This document shows, in pieces, positions 14,291-24,145 of a DNA stretch of 64,000 nt. Both the position numbers and the translations under genes were made by a program. Under the pieces are notes generated by a model. It made no database searches, was not told where the DNA came from, and saw only the letters and a program-made list of their open reading frames with translations. The first letter of the stretch is position 1, and each line of letters starts with the position of its first letter. This DNA comes from Neocallimastix lanati (nom. inval.) (lineage: Eukaryota; Neocallimastigomycota; Neocallimastigomycetes; Neocallimastigales; Neocallimastigaceae): the NCBI GenBank assembly GCA_016946835.1, contig JACVTC010000088.1, forward strand, positions 655,001-719,000, read 5' to 3'.

Positions 14291-14682
14291 AATACATGTA
14301 AATGAATCTAGTGTATTTCGTAATTGTGCATTTCGCAATATGGCGTGTTTTTCGTATGTGGCTTGTTTTTTAATATTTAAATAAATAATAATTAAATATC
14401 TAATATTAAATAAATAATAATTAAATAAATAATAAATTTTCTTTTTTATATATATAATATATTAATATTCAATTGTAAAAATAATTTTTTATAAACAAAA
14501 AATAATTTTTTATAATTCTATTTTAATAAAATTTAAAATAATAATTATTTATATATTTATGATTGTATAGAATATCTTAAATTCTATGGCTTTATTTTAA
14601 AATTTATATAAGCCACATTTCAAAATGCACAATTGCGAAATGCGCTATTGCGAAGTACATGATCCCCTATGTAAATTCATTT
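14291..14682. mobile_element. MITE-like fold-back element with GCATTTCGCAAT inverted ends
   Basis: The left part contains GTGTATTTCGTAATTGTGCA then TTTCGCAATATGGCG and GTGGCTT (14310-14363). The right part contains the reverse complement order: AAGCCACAT, AATGCACAATTGCGAAATGC and ATTGCGAAGTAC (14610-14660). The outer flanks (CATGTAAATGAAT / ATGTAAATTCAT) also pair. Terminal inverted repeats of about 70 bp enclose ~245 bp of AT-rich filler with no ORF. The end motif is the same type as the clusters bordering the MULE transposases, so this is plausibly a non-autonomous derivative. Target-site duplications could not be defined in the AT-rich flanks. Confidence 0.6.
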
Positions 14683-15439
14683 TAGTTTAAATTTTTAGTT
14701 CATTTATTAAAAAACTCAAAATAACCCATAATCATAATTTAATAAAGTTAACATATAAATCCCAAATTTTTAATAATAATAAATAATAAATAATAATAAT
14801 TAATAATAATAATAACTAATAATAAATATTAATAATAAATAATAAATAATATTAATTTATTTATTTATTATTTATTATTTATTTATTTTTTTTATAAATT
14901 ATTAATTATTATTTTTTATTATTCATTACTTATTACTATTTTTTTATTGTATTATTTTATTTTTTTATTTATTATTTATTACTTTTTATTTATTATTTAT
15001 TATTAATTAATATTATTATTAATTATTATTATTTATTATTTATTATTTATTATTTATTAACTTTACAAAATTATGATCATGGGTTATTAAAAAACTCAAA
15101 ATAACCTCATGGGTTATTTTGAGTTTTTTAATAAGTAATAAGTAATAAATAATAAATAATAAATAATAATAAGTAATAAATAATTAAAAATAATAATTAA
15201 TAATTAATAAAAAAATAAATAAATAATAAATAATTGAATAATTAATAATATATAATAAATAATAAGTAATAAATAATAAATAATAAGTAATAAATAATAA
15301 ATAATAAGTAATAATAAATAATAATAAATGAATAACACACTTAAATTTATGATTAATAAATTTTGATGTTGTTTATTTATTTTTGATTATTAGGAATTAT
15401 AACTCTTCTTGTTTATATTACAGTGAGCATTTTAACTAT
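14683..15439. repeat. AT-rich (AAT)n/(ATT)n repeats with an embedded palindrome
   Basis: Mostly AATAAATAAT-type repeats in both orientations. A segment at 14700-14758 (TTATTAAAAAACTCAAAATA, then ACCCATAATCATAATTT) recurs inverted and rearranged around 15056-15134. No gene. Confidence 0.6.
15084..15134. repeat. Perfect 23-bp-arm palindrome
   Basis: Arms at 15084-15106 and 15112-15134 are exact reverse complements, centred on TCATG. The arm sequence TTATTAAAAAACTCAAAATA also occurs at 14706-14725, so this is part of a larger inverted arrangement rather than an isolated hairpin. Confidence 0.8.
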
Positions 15440-15535
15440 TCATCATTTATGGCACATTATATTCATATGGGGAGAGCGCGTTTCGGAACCGCACGTGAAT
15501 AGATATAAGCCACATGATTTTTGAGATGGCGTATT
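15440..15535. repeat. GC-richer end-motif cluster 5' of transposase copy 1
   Basis: A local GC island with GCGCGTTTCGGAACCGCACG, AAGCCACAT and ATGGCGTATT. These words recur beside the other MULE copies (14.3-14.7, 21.1-21.8, 29.2 and 37.5 kb). It is a candidate subterminal region of the element that carries the 16421-17869 transposase. Confidence 0.45.
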
Positions 15536-15783
15536 ATATATAAAATTTTTTATATAAATAAATAATTAAATAATAATTAAATAAATATTTTATTTTATAA
15601 TAATTTCATAATTTAATATATATTTGATAATAAAAAATAAAAATATAAAAAAATAAAAAAATAAAAAAAATAAAAAAATAAAAAAATAAAAAAAATAAAA
15701 AAATAAAAAAAATTAAAAATAAAAAAAAAATAAAAAAAATAAAAAAGATTAAAAAAATAAAATACAAAAAAAATAAAATAAAA

Positions 15784-16335
15784 TATTTTCATTTTTATTT
15801 ATATTTATAACTGTAATTTTTTATTATATAAATAAATAAATAAATAAATAAATAATAATTAAATAAATATTTTTTTTTATAATAAAAAAATAAAATAAAA
15901 AAAAGAAAAGATAAATATTTTTTTAGTAATTTTCTTGAAATAAAATATTTTATTAGTAATTTTCTTGAAATAAAATAAAATATTTTCATATTTATTTATA
16001 TTTATAACTGTAATTTTTTATTATATAAATAAATAATAATTAAATAAATATTTTATTTTATAATGAAAAAATAAAATAAAAAAAAGAAAAGATAAATATT
16101 TTTTTAGTAATTTTCTTGAAATAAAATATTTTATTAGTAATTTTCTTGAAATAAAATAAAATATTTTCATATTTATTTATATTTATAACTGTAATTTTTT
16201 ATTATATAAATAAATAATAATTAAATAAATATTTTATTTTATAATGAAAAAATAAAATAAAAAAAAAAAGATAAATATTTTTTTAATAATTTTCTTGAAA
16301 TAAAATAAAATATTTTTATATTTATAATTGTAATT
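15784..16335 (+). repeat. Tandem duplication, ~185-bp unit, upstream of transposase copy 1
   Basis: Two nearly full units and one shortened one. Each contains TATAACTGTAATTTTTTATT, an A-rich centre and GTAATTTTCTTGAAATAAAA twice. The last unit ends about 90 bp before the transposase start codon. A promoter role cannot be read from the sequence. Confidence 0.75.
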
Positions 16336-16420
16336 TTTAAAAAAAATTGAAAATACATATTAAATAAAAAATAAAAAATAAATATTTTCATATTTATTAA
16401 TATTTATATTAAAAATTTTG

Positions 16421-17869
16421 ATGGAGGGAAATCTAAAAATTGATATAAGTGAAACAAATCGAGGAAAAGAGCAAATAATTATAGATCGAAAATTTAAATA
16501 TAATTTTTCAAAATTAAAAAAAGATAATACAAAAATATATAGATGTACAGAATATAAAACATTAAATAAATGTAAGTCTTTTATTATTTTAAATGATAAT
16601 AAAGAGGTTTTAAATTATGATTCTTCACATAATCATCCTAGTAATGAAATTAATGCATCCAAATCATTAATAAAACATAAAATTAAAGATGAAATAAAAA
16701 AAAGTTTGATTCCTTCTGATATAAAATCAAAACGCATATTTGATAAAATTTCTCAAGAAATAGGATATATATGCCCTGAATATAAAACAATTAAGTCCCA
16801 AATAACAAGATATAAAAACAAACAATTATTTCCTAATGTAAAAACATTTGATGAAGTTCCTAATGTATCTGAATATTATAAAACAATAAGAGGTGAATAC
16901 TTTATGATATTCAAAAATTCTAATATAATAATTTTTCAATCACCATTCCAAGCAAAATTATTTATGGAGAATAAACATATATTTGCTGATGGTACATTTT
17001 TAATAGCTCCAACTAATAGTTATCAAGTATTCATTACCAGAACTTATGTTACAGAATTAAATTGTTTTTACACTACTTCCATGTCAATATTAAAAAACAA
17101 AGAACAAACAACTTACGAAATATTATTTAATGAAATAAAAAAAAATATAATTAAATATAATGCAAATATTAATTTCTCAGAAAAAATTTTTCATTGTGAT
17201 TTTGAAAAAGGAATATCTAATGCAGTGGAAAATATTTTTCCCAATATAAATATTAAATATTGTTTTTGGCATTATAAAAGATTATTAATGACAAAAAAAA
17301 ATAAATTATGTTACAAGGAAGTGAAAGATCATAATATTTTAAATACTTATTATAAAGCGATTTCTAATTTATGTTTTATTAATATTGAATACATACCTGA
17401 TATTTTTAATAAAATTAAAAATACATGCATGAGATATAAATCTACCTGTTCCCAATTTTTGAATTTTTTAGATTATTTTGAGAAAACATTTCTAAATATC
17501 TATAATATAAAATATTGGAATTATTACAATAATATAGACCACATAACAAATAATGCTTCAGAATCTTATAACAGTTATTTAAAAAATTTATTTGTAAAAA
17601 AGCCTTCATTTTATAAATTAATATATACAATACAATTTGAAGAATCCAAATCTTACTATGATTACCATATGAGAATTAAAGGAATTTGGAGAAAAAAGAG
17701 CAGAATATCAGAAAGGGTCGATGACATTAATATTTTAGTTGAATATTATAAAAATATGGAAGCCGAATTAAAAAATATTGGATGTAGTAAAAATGATATC
17801 ATCGAAAATTGGTTTAATTGTTTAATTAGATTGAATAATGAAATCATTAATTTTAATAAAACAAAATAA
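16421..17869 (+). CDS. FLYWCH/MULE-type transposase, copy 1 (intact)
   Basis: A 482-aa transposase for a Mutator-like (MULE) DNA transposon. An N-terminal FLYWCH/WRKY-GCM1-like zinc motif has C42 and C51 with H70-x-H72 (HNHP) and would bind DNA. The catalytic domain shows the MULE DDE pattern: D190 in ADGTF, D260 in HCDFEKG followed by CFWH (C281, H284), and E381 in TNNASES. I chose the ATG at 16421; the codon before it is TTG. There is no internal stop, so the protein could be functional. Copy 3 (39328) and pseudogene copy 2 (22175-23558) are closer to each other than to this one. The 5' side has MITE-like and GCGTTTCGG motif clusters. The 3' side has a 2-kb minisatellite, then another motif cluster. 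Activity is inferred from the intact frame only. Confidence 0.85.
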   Translation: MEGNLKIDISETNRGKEQIIIDRKFKYNFSKLKKDNTKIYRCTEYKTLNKCKSFIILNDNKEVLNYDSSHNHPSNEINASKSLIKHKIKDEIKKSLIPSDIKSKRIFDKISQEIGYICPEYKTIKSQITRYKNKQLFPNVKTFDEVPNVSEYYKTIRGEYFMIFKNSNIIIFQSPFQAKLFMENKHIFADGTFLIAPTNSYQVFITRTYVTELNCFYTTSMSILKNKEQTTYEILFNEIKKNIIKYNANINFSEKIFHCDFEKGISNAVENIFPNINIKYCFWHYKRLLMTKKNKLCYKEVKDHNILNTYYKAISNLCFINIEYIPDIFNKIKNTCMRYKSTCSQFLNFLDYFEKTFLNIYNIKYWNYYNNIDHITNNASESYNSYLKNLFVKKPSFYKLIYTIQFEESKSYYDYHMRIKGIWRKKSRISERVDDINILVEYYKNMEAELKNIGCSKNDIIENWFNCLIRLNNEIINFNKTK

Positions 17870-18719
17870 AAATAATTATTAAAATCCTTTCAAAATCATA
17901 ATTACAATTAATTGAAAATTAAATTTTTTTATTTAATAAGAAATTCAATATTTAAATTTATTTAATATTTATTGATAGGGTTAGCTTAAAAATATTAAAA
18001 AAAAATTTTTTTTATAAATTTATTTTAAATATTTTTTACTTAATTAAATATTATTAAATAAAATTAAAAGATGTCTTTATTATTATATATTAGTATTATA
18101 AAATATTAAAAATATGAATGTATTGCATTTCTCATTATTTTTATTTTATATTGTAGTAAATTAATAAATAAATAAATAATTTTTATAAAATAAACCAATT
18201 ATTAAATTAATATATTTTTTAAAAATATATTTAATGTATATTTCATATTTTTAATAAATATTCAAATATACATTTTAAATATATATAATGATATTTAAGT
18301 ATTATAATACTTATAAAAGAAAATAATTAATATTTTAAATTATTTCTATCAGGCTTTCTAAAAAAACTTTACTATTTGTAAAAATAGTAATGCTCTTTTT
18401 GTTAGTTTATTAGATTTGTATAATATAAATATCTAAAATAATTTATTTATTATTTAATAGAAATTTATGTTTAAAAATGTTATTGTTATTATTACTATTA
18501 CTAAAAAAAGTTTTAATTTAATATTTATAATTAAATTTTCAAATAATCTTTCCTTATCAAGTTAAATATAATGCTCCTGAGTAAAAAAGATTTTCGTATT
18601 ATATAAAATTTATTTAAAATATTAGATAAAAAAATATTAAAAAGGAAATAAGAATTTTAAAAAGAATATTTAAAAATAAAATGAAAAAAATATAGAATGT
18701 AATAATATAGAAGTATAAG
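17870..18719. other. Non-coding 3' part of MULE copy 1
   Basis: AT-rich DNA between the transposase stop and the minisatellite. No ORF or recognisable repeat. Confidence 0.5.
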
Positions 18720-19690
18720 TATATAAAATAAAATAAAATAAAATAAATAGTTGAAATATAAATATAAAGTACAAATTGAATAAAATAAAATAAATAGTTG
18801 AAATATAAATATGAAATACAGAATGAATAAAATAAAATAAATAGTTGAAATATAAATATGAAGTACAGATTGAATAAAATAAAATAAAATATATAGTTGA
18901 AATATAAATATAAAGTACAGATTGAATAAAATAAAATAAATAGTTGAAATATAAATATGAAGTACAGAATGAATAAAATAAAATAAATAGTTGAAATATA
19001 AATATAAAGTACAGGATGAATAAAATAAAATAAATAGTTGAAATATAAATATGAAGTACAGATTGAATAAAATAAAATAAATAGTTGAAATATAAATATG
19101 AAGTACAGAATGAATAAAATAAAATAAATAGTTGAAATATAAATATAAAGTACAGGATGAATAAAATAAAATAAATAGTTGAAATATAAATATGAAGTAC
19201 AGATTGAATAAAATAAAATAAATAGTTGAAATATAAATATGAAGTACAGAATGAATAAAATAAAATAAATAGTTGAAATATAAATATAAAGTACAGATTG
19301 AATAAAATAAAATAAATAGTTGAAATATAAATATGAAGTACAGAATGAATAAAATAAAATAAATAGTTGAAATATAAATATAAAGTACAGGATGAATAAA
19401 ATAAAATTAATAGTTGAAATATAAATATAAAGTACAGATTGAATAAAATAAAATAAAATAAATAGTTGAAATAAAAATATGAAGTACAGATTGAATAAAA
19501 TAAAATAAATAGTTGAAATATAAATATAAAGTACAGGATGAATAAAATAAAATTAATAGTTGAAATATAAATATAAAGTACAGATTGAATAAAATAAAAT
19601 AAATAGTTGAAATATAAATATGAAATACAGAATGAATAAAATAAAATAAATAGTTGAAATATAAATATGAAGTACAGATTGAATAAAATA
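18720..19690 (+). repeat. 47-bp minisatellite array, about 20 units
   Basis: The unit is TAGTTGAAATATAAATATGA, AGTACAGATT, then GAATAAAATAAAATAAA (47 bp). Variants alternate: ATATGAAGTACAG with ATATAAAGTACAG, and GATTGAAT, GAATGAAT or GGATGAAT. The alternation of variants suggests higher-order duplication of two- and three-unit blocks. It lies 0.85 kb downstream of the copy 1 transposase. The same unit family is present beside copies 2 and 3. Confidence 0.9.
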
Positions 19691-20830
19691 AAATAAAATA
19701 AAATAAAATAAAATAAAATAAAATAAAATAAAATAAAATAAAATAAAATAAAATAAAATAAAATAAAATAAAATAAAATAAAATAAAATAAAATAAAATA
19801 AAATAAAATAAAATAAAATAAAATAAAATAAAATAAAATGAATAAATATTGAAATATAAATATGAAGTACAGATTGAATAAAATAAAATAAAATAAAATA
19901 AAATAAAATAAAATAAAATAAAATAAAATAAAATAAAATAAAATAAAATAAAATAAAATAAAATAAAATAAAATAAAATAAAATAAAATAAAATAAAATA
20001 AAATAAAATAAAATAAAATAAAATAAAATAAAATAAAATAAAATAAAAGAAATAAAATAAAATAAAATAAAATAAAATAAAATAAAATAAAAGAAATAAA
20101 ATAAAATAAATAGTGAAGTAATATTAAAGAATAAAGTATTAATAAAAATAAAATAAAATAAAATAAATAGTGAAGTAATATTAAAGAATAAAGTATTAAT
20201 AAAAATAAAATAAAATAAAATAAAATAAAAGAAATAAAATAAAATAAATAGTGAAGTAATATAAAGGAATAAAGTATTAATAAAAATAAAATAAAATAAA
20301 ATAAAATAAAATAAAATAAAATAAAATAAAATAAAATAAAATAAAATAAAATAAAATAAAATAAAATAAAATAAAATAAAATAAAATAAAATAAAATAAA
20401 ATAAAATAAAATAAAATAAAATAAAATAAAATAAAATAAAATAAAATAAAATAAAATAAAATAAAATAAAATAAAATAAAATAAAATAAAATAAAATAAA
20501 ATAAAATAAAATAAAATAAAATAAAATAAAATAAAATAAAATAAAATAAAATAAAATAAAATAGTGAAGTAATATAAAGGAATAAAGTATTAATAAAAAT
20601 AAAATAAAATAAAATAAAATAAAATAAAATAAAATAAAATAAAATAAAATAAAAAAATTATTTGAATTATAATAAAAATACAAGTATTAATAAAAATAAA
20701 ATAAAATAAAACAAAATAAATATTTGAATTATAATAAAAATACAAGTACTAATAAAATAAAATAAATATGTGAATTATAATAAATTGCAAGTATCAATCG
20801 AAATAAAATAAAATAAAATAAAATAAAATA
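19683..20830 (+). repeat. (AAAAT)n pentanucleotide arrays interrupted by minisatellite and AGTGAAGTAATAT units
   Basis: Long uninterrupted ATAAA/AAAAT runs, for example about 19683-19838, 19879-20048 and 20284-20560. They are separated by single minisatellite units and by ATAGTGAAGTAATATTAAAG, AATAAAGTATTAATAAAAA inserts. The arrays look like runaway expansion of the AATAAAATAAAAT tail of the 47-bp unit. The 376-codon minus-strand frame here (FILFY repeats) is a by-product. Confidence 0.9.
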
Positions 20831-21139
20831 AATATGCAGTGAAATAATAATATATAATATGATAAAATAAAATAAATAAGATATTGATATGAAATTAATA
20901 TAAAAACTGAATTTAGCAACAAATAAATTATATAATAAATAAATGATATAGCATATTCATATATATTAACATGAATTTTATTATAATTTTTACAGTATTT
21001 TAAATTAATGTAAATTATTATATTTCCATATAATAAACAAACTTTATAATTAGAAAATAGTATAAAAAGAAATATTATTAAATATTATTATTAAATAATT
21101 AAATGAATAAATTAATAAATAAATAAAAATTTTCAGAAT
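20831..21139. other. AT-rich spacer, no gene seen
   Basis: Short AATAAAT repeats and no coding potential, between the pentanucleotide arrays and the motif cluster. Confidence 0.55.
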
Positions 21140-21830
21140 ATGGCGAATGTAAATCATTATTTTTTTTGAAATATATCACATTTTAAATATTTTTAATAAT
21201 TATTTTTTCAAAGAAATTATATGTGCCATTTTATTTTAATATTTAAATATTATATTCATAAATAAAAATTTATAAAAAAAATAATATAAGCCACATTCCG
21301 AAATGAAAATTTATGTAAAAATATTTAAAGCCACATTCCGAAACGCACCACCCCCGCATTACGCCAATTTTCACGTGATATAAATAAATATGTGGCTATT
21401 GCTATATTATGCTACATAATATTATTTTATTGTATTATTTTGTTGGGAGAGTAGCATTTCCCCAAATTGCATTTCGCCAGGTTGCATTTCGCCAAGTGGC
21501 GTAGTATTAAAATGTTGCATTTCCCCAAGTTGCTTTTCGCCAGGTTGCATTTCGACAAGTAGAGTATTGATATAAATAAATGAATAAATAAATAAATATT
21601 AATTCAAAATATATTTTTTTTAAAATTGTTTTTATGTGATATTAATAATATTTAATTTTATTTATTGATTTATTTATTTATTTAATAATTTTCAATTTGG
21701 CGAATTGCAACTTGGCGAAATGCCACATTTTTTTAATACGCCACATGCTTTCAAAAAAATTAGCGAAATGCAATCTGGCGAAATGCAATTTGGCGAAATG
21801 CCCCACACCCTATTTTGTTATTTCAACTTT
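21140..21830. repeat. Cluster of GCATTTCGCC / GGCGAAATGC motifs (MULE subterminal region)
   Basis: About ten copies of a ~10-bp word occur in two blocks of opposite orientation. Block 1 (about 21450-21560) reads GCATTTCCCC, GCATTTCGCC (twice or more), CTTTTCGCC, GCATTTCGAC. Block 2 (about 21694-21806) reads GGCGAATTGC, GGCGAAATGC (several), AGCGAAATGC, GGCGAAATGC. AAGCCACATTCCGAAA occurs at 21293 and 21330, and CGCCACATGC in the middle. The cluster lies between copies 1 and 2, downstream of both transposases, and would be the 3' subterminal region of one or both. Repeated short words at transposon ends often bind the transposase; that role is inferred here. Confidence 0.6.
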
Positions 21831-22174
21831 TAAATTAATTATTAAGTGAATAATTAAATAAATCATTTAATGGTTAGATTTTATGATTTTAATTCTTTTA
21901 TTTAAATGCTATTAATAAAAGAATTATATAAAAATATAAATTTTATTAAAGATATAAATGTTTTTAATATTAATTCTTTTATTTAAATGTTATTAAAAAA
22001 AAATAATAATTATAATGATATAATGATAAATTATTAATTATACATTGTATTTGAATATTTATTTATACTGTATAAATTTAATTAAGCTTTATAAATTAAA
22101 TTTTTGAATGACAGAATTCTGATTATTTCGTTTGGTCATTTCTCATTTCTTAATTATTTATTATGAAGTAATAT
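21831..22174. other. AT-rich spacer 3' of transposase pseudogene copy 2
   Basis: Contains a small direct repeat (TTAATTCTTTTATTTAAATG at about 21889 and 21970). No gene. Confidence 0.5.
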
Positions 22175-23558
22175 TTATATTATTTTATTTAAATCAGTTA
22201 AACAATCAAACCACAAATTAATAATGTTATTTCTAATACATTTAGCATCAATTAATTTGGCTTCAATATTTTTGTAGCGTTCAATTAAGACACTGATTTC
22301 ATTATTTTTATTTATTGCTCTTTTTTTTATTTTACAAATTCCTCTTAATTTTCTTTGATAATCATTATATGATAAATGTTCAAGTTCATTTAATTTATCT
22401 ATTAATTCATAAAAAGATGGTTTGTTGGAAATAAATTATTTAAATAATTATTGAGTAATTCTGAGGTATTGTTTGTTATATGTTCCATATTATTATTATT
22501 ATAGTAATTCCAAATTTTCATATCATAACCAACTAAATATGTTTCATAAAAATATTCTAAAAATTTTAAAAATTTGACGATAATTATTTTTAATGGATTT
22601 AATTTTAATTATAACATAAATATCAAATATGTATTCAGGATTTATAAATGGTAAATTTGAAATAGCTTTATAATAAATAAATATATTATTATCATTTTTT
22701 ACTTCATTATAGCATAATTTATTTTTTTTTTAATTTCTAGTGATTTTTTATAATGTTAAATGCAATATTTAATATTTGTATTAGGAAACATTGTTTTTTT
22801 GACGCTTTAGATATGCCCTTTTCAAAATCACAATGCAAATTTTTTGGTTCAATTATAATATTATTGTTACATGTATTAGCATTTTTTTATAATTTTTCAA
22901 ATAATATTTTATATGTTCCTTGTTCTTTATTTTTTAATATTGCAAAAGAAGTAGTGTAAAAACTATCTAATTCTTTACCATAAGTTCTTGTAATAAATAT
23001 TTGATAACTAAATTTAGGGACAATAAAAACTGTACCATCAACAAATATATCATCATTATATTCCCTAAATAACTTTGTTTGAAAAGGGGATTGAAAAATT
23101 ATTAAATTAGAATTTTTGAATATCATAAAATTTCCACCTCGCTTTGTTTTATAATATTCAGATTCACTTGGAATTTCAGCAAATGTTGTTGCATCGGATG
23201 ATAGTATTTTATTAAAATTTCTTGTTATTTGGAATTTAATTGAATTATATTCTGTACATATAAGTCCTATTTCTTTAGAAATTTTATTATATAGGGGTTT
23301 TATTTTTACACCAAAAAGAATTAAACTTTTTTCATTTCCATCTTTTAATTTTATGTTTCATTATAAATAGAGATACATCGTATTCTTTTTCAGGATGATT
23401 ATGTGAACTATCATAATTTAATATTTCTTTCTTATCATTTAAAATAATAAAAGATTTACATTTATTTATTTTTTTTTTATATTCGGTATATTTATTAACT
23501 TTATAGAATTATCTTTTCATGTATATGAAAAATTAAATTTATATTTTTTATTAATAAT
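22175..23558 (-). pseudogene. FLYWCH/MULE transposase, copy 2 (frameshifted, 5'-truncated)
   Basis: The conceptual product follows copies 1 and 3 across almost the whole length, on the minus strand. It begins at the equivalent of copy 3 residue ~22; everything upstream is replaced by the minisatellite. It includes the HNHP zinc motif region, VDGT, CDFEKG and TNNTSE segments, and ends with LNKII and a stop at 22175-22177. Breaks visible in sequence are an extra A in the run before GATGG at about 23345 (frameshift relative to copy 3), a one-base loss in the CCAACAAACC stretch near 22425, and a Cys-to-Tyr change in the first zinc ligand. The central piece 22887-23126 is still open. It is not expected to make active transposase. 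Confidence 0.85.
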
Positions 23559-23560
23559 TT

Positions 23561-23880
23561 TATATACTTGCACATTCATATTATTACATTCAATATTTAT
23601 TTTATTTTATATACTTGCACTTTCATATTATTACATTCAATATTTATTTTATTTTATATATTTGCACTTTCATATTTTTACATTCAATATTTATTTTATT
23701 TTATATACTTTCACTTTCATATTATTACATTCAATATTTATTTTATTTTATATACTTGCACATTCATATTATTACATTCAATATTTATTTTATTTTATAT
23801 ACTTGCACTTTCATATTATTACATTCAATATTTATTTTATTTCATTTTATATTATTTTATTTTATTTTATATACTTAATA
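23561..23880 (-). repeat. 47-bp minisatellite, about 6 units, 5' of transposase copy 2
   Basis: The unit on the plus strand is ATACTTGCACTTTCATATTA, TTACATTCAATATTTATT, TTATTTTAT, the reverse complement of the 18720-19690 family. It abuts the truncated 5' end of the pseudogene directly and ends at the copia insertion. Relative to the transposase it lies upstream, as in copy 3. Confidence 0.85.
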
Positions 23881-23883
23881 TAT

Positions 23884-24145
23884 TTTTGTTTATAAAATAT
23901 TTTATTGATTAAAGTTTATTTATTTTAATATGAGTAATTACTTGATTTTTAAAATTTATGAGATTACATTTGTATTTATACTATTTGTGGCTAAATAAAA
24001 ATATAACGAGAAATTATTACATAATATATTTCATTGTATTAGCTTAACAACGAGTTCGTTGTATTATAAAAATATCTTTTAATTTATTTAATAAACATAA
24101 ATTATTTTAATATAAATTTAATATATTTTTCTTTGTATTCTAACA
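23884..24145 (-). repeat. Copia 3' LTR
   Basis: 262 bp, identical by eye to the 5' LTR. In element sense it begins TGTTAGAATAC and ends TTATAAACAAAA. The short-rule end would be ...AACA, but the exact TATAT target duplication and the primer-site position both support an end at AAAA. The gag-pol stop codon (TAG, 24140-24142) lies inside this LTR. Confidence 0.9.

Noticed and set aside
19553-20683. 376-codon minus-strand open frame of FILFY repeats
   Set aside because: Produced by (AAAAT)n pentanucleotide arrays, whose 15-bp phase keeps a frame open; no start context and no domain.
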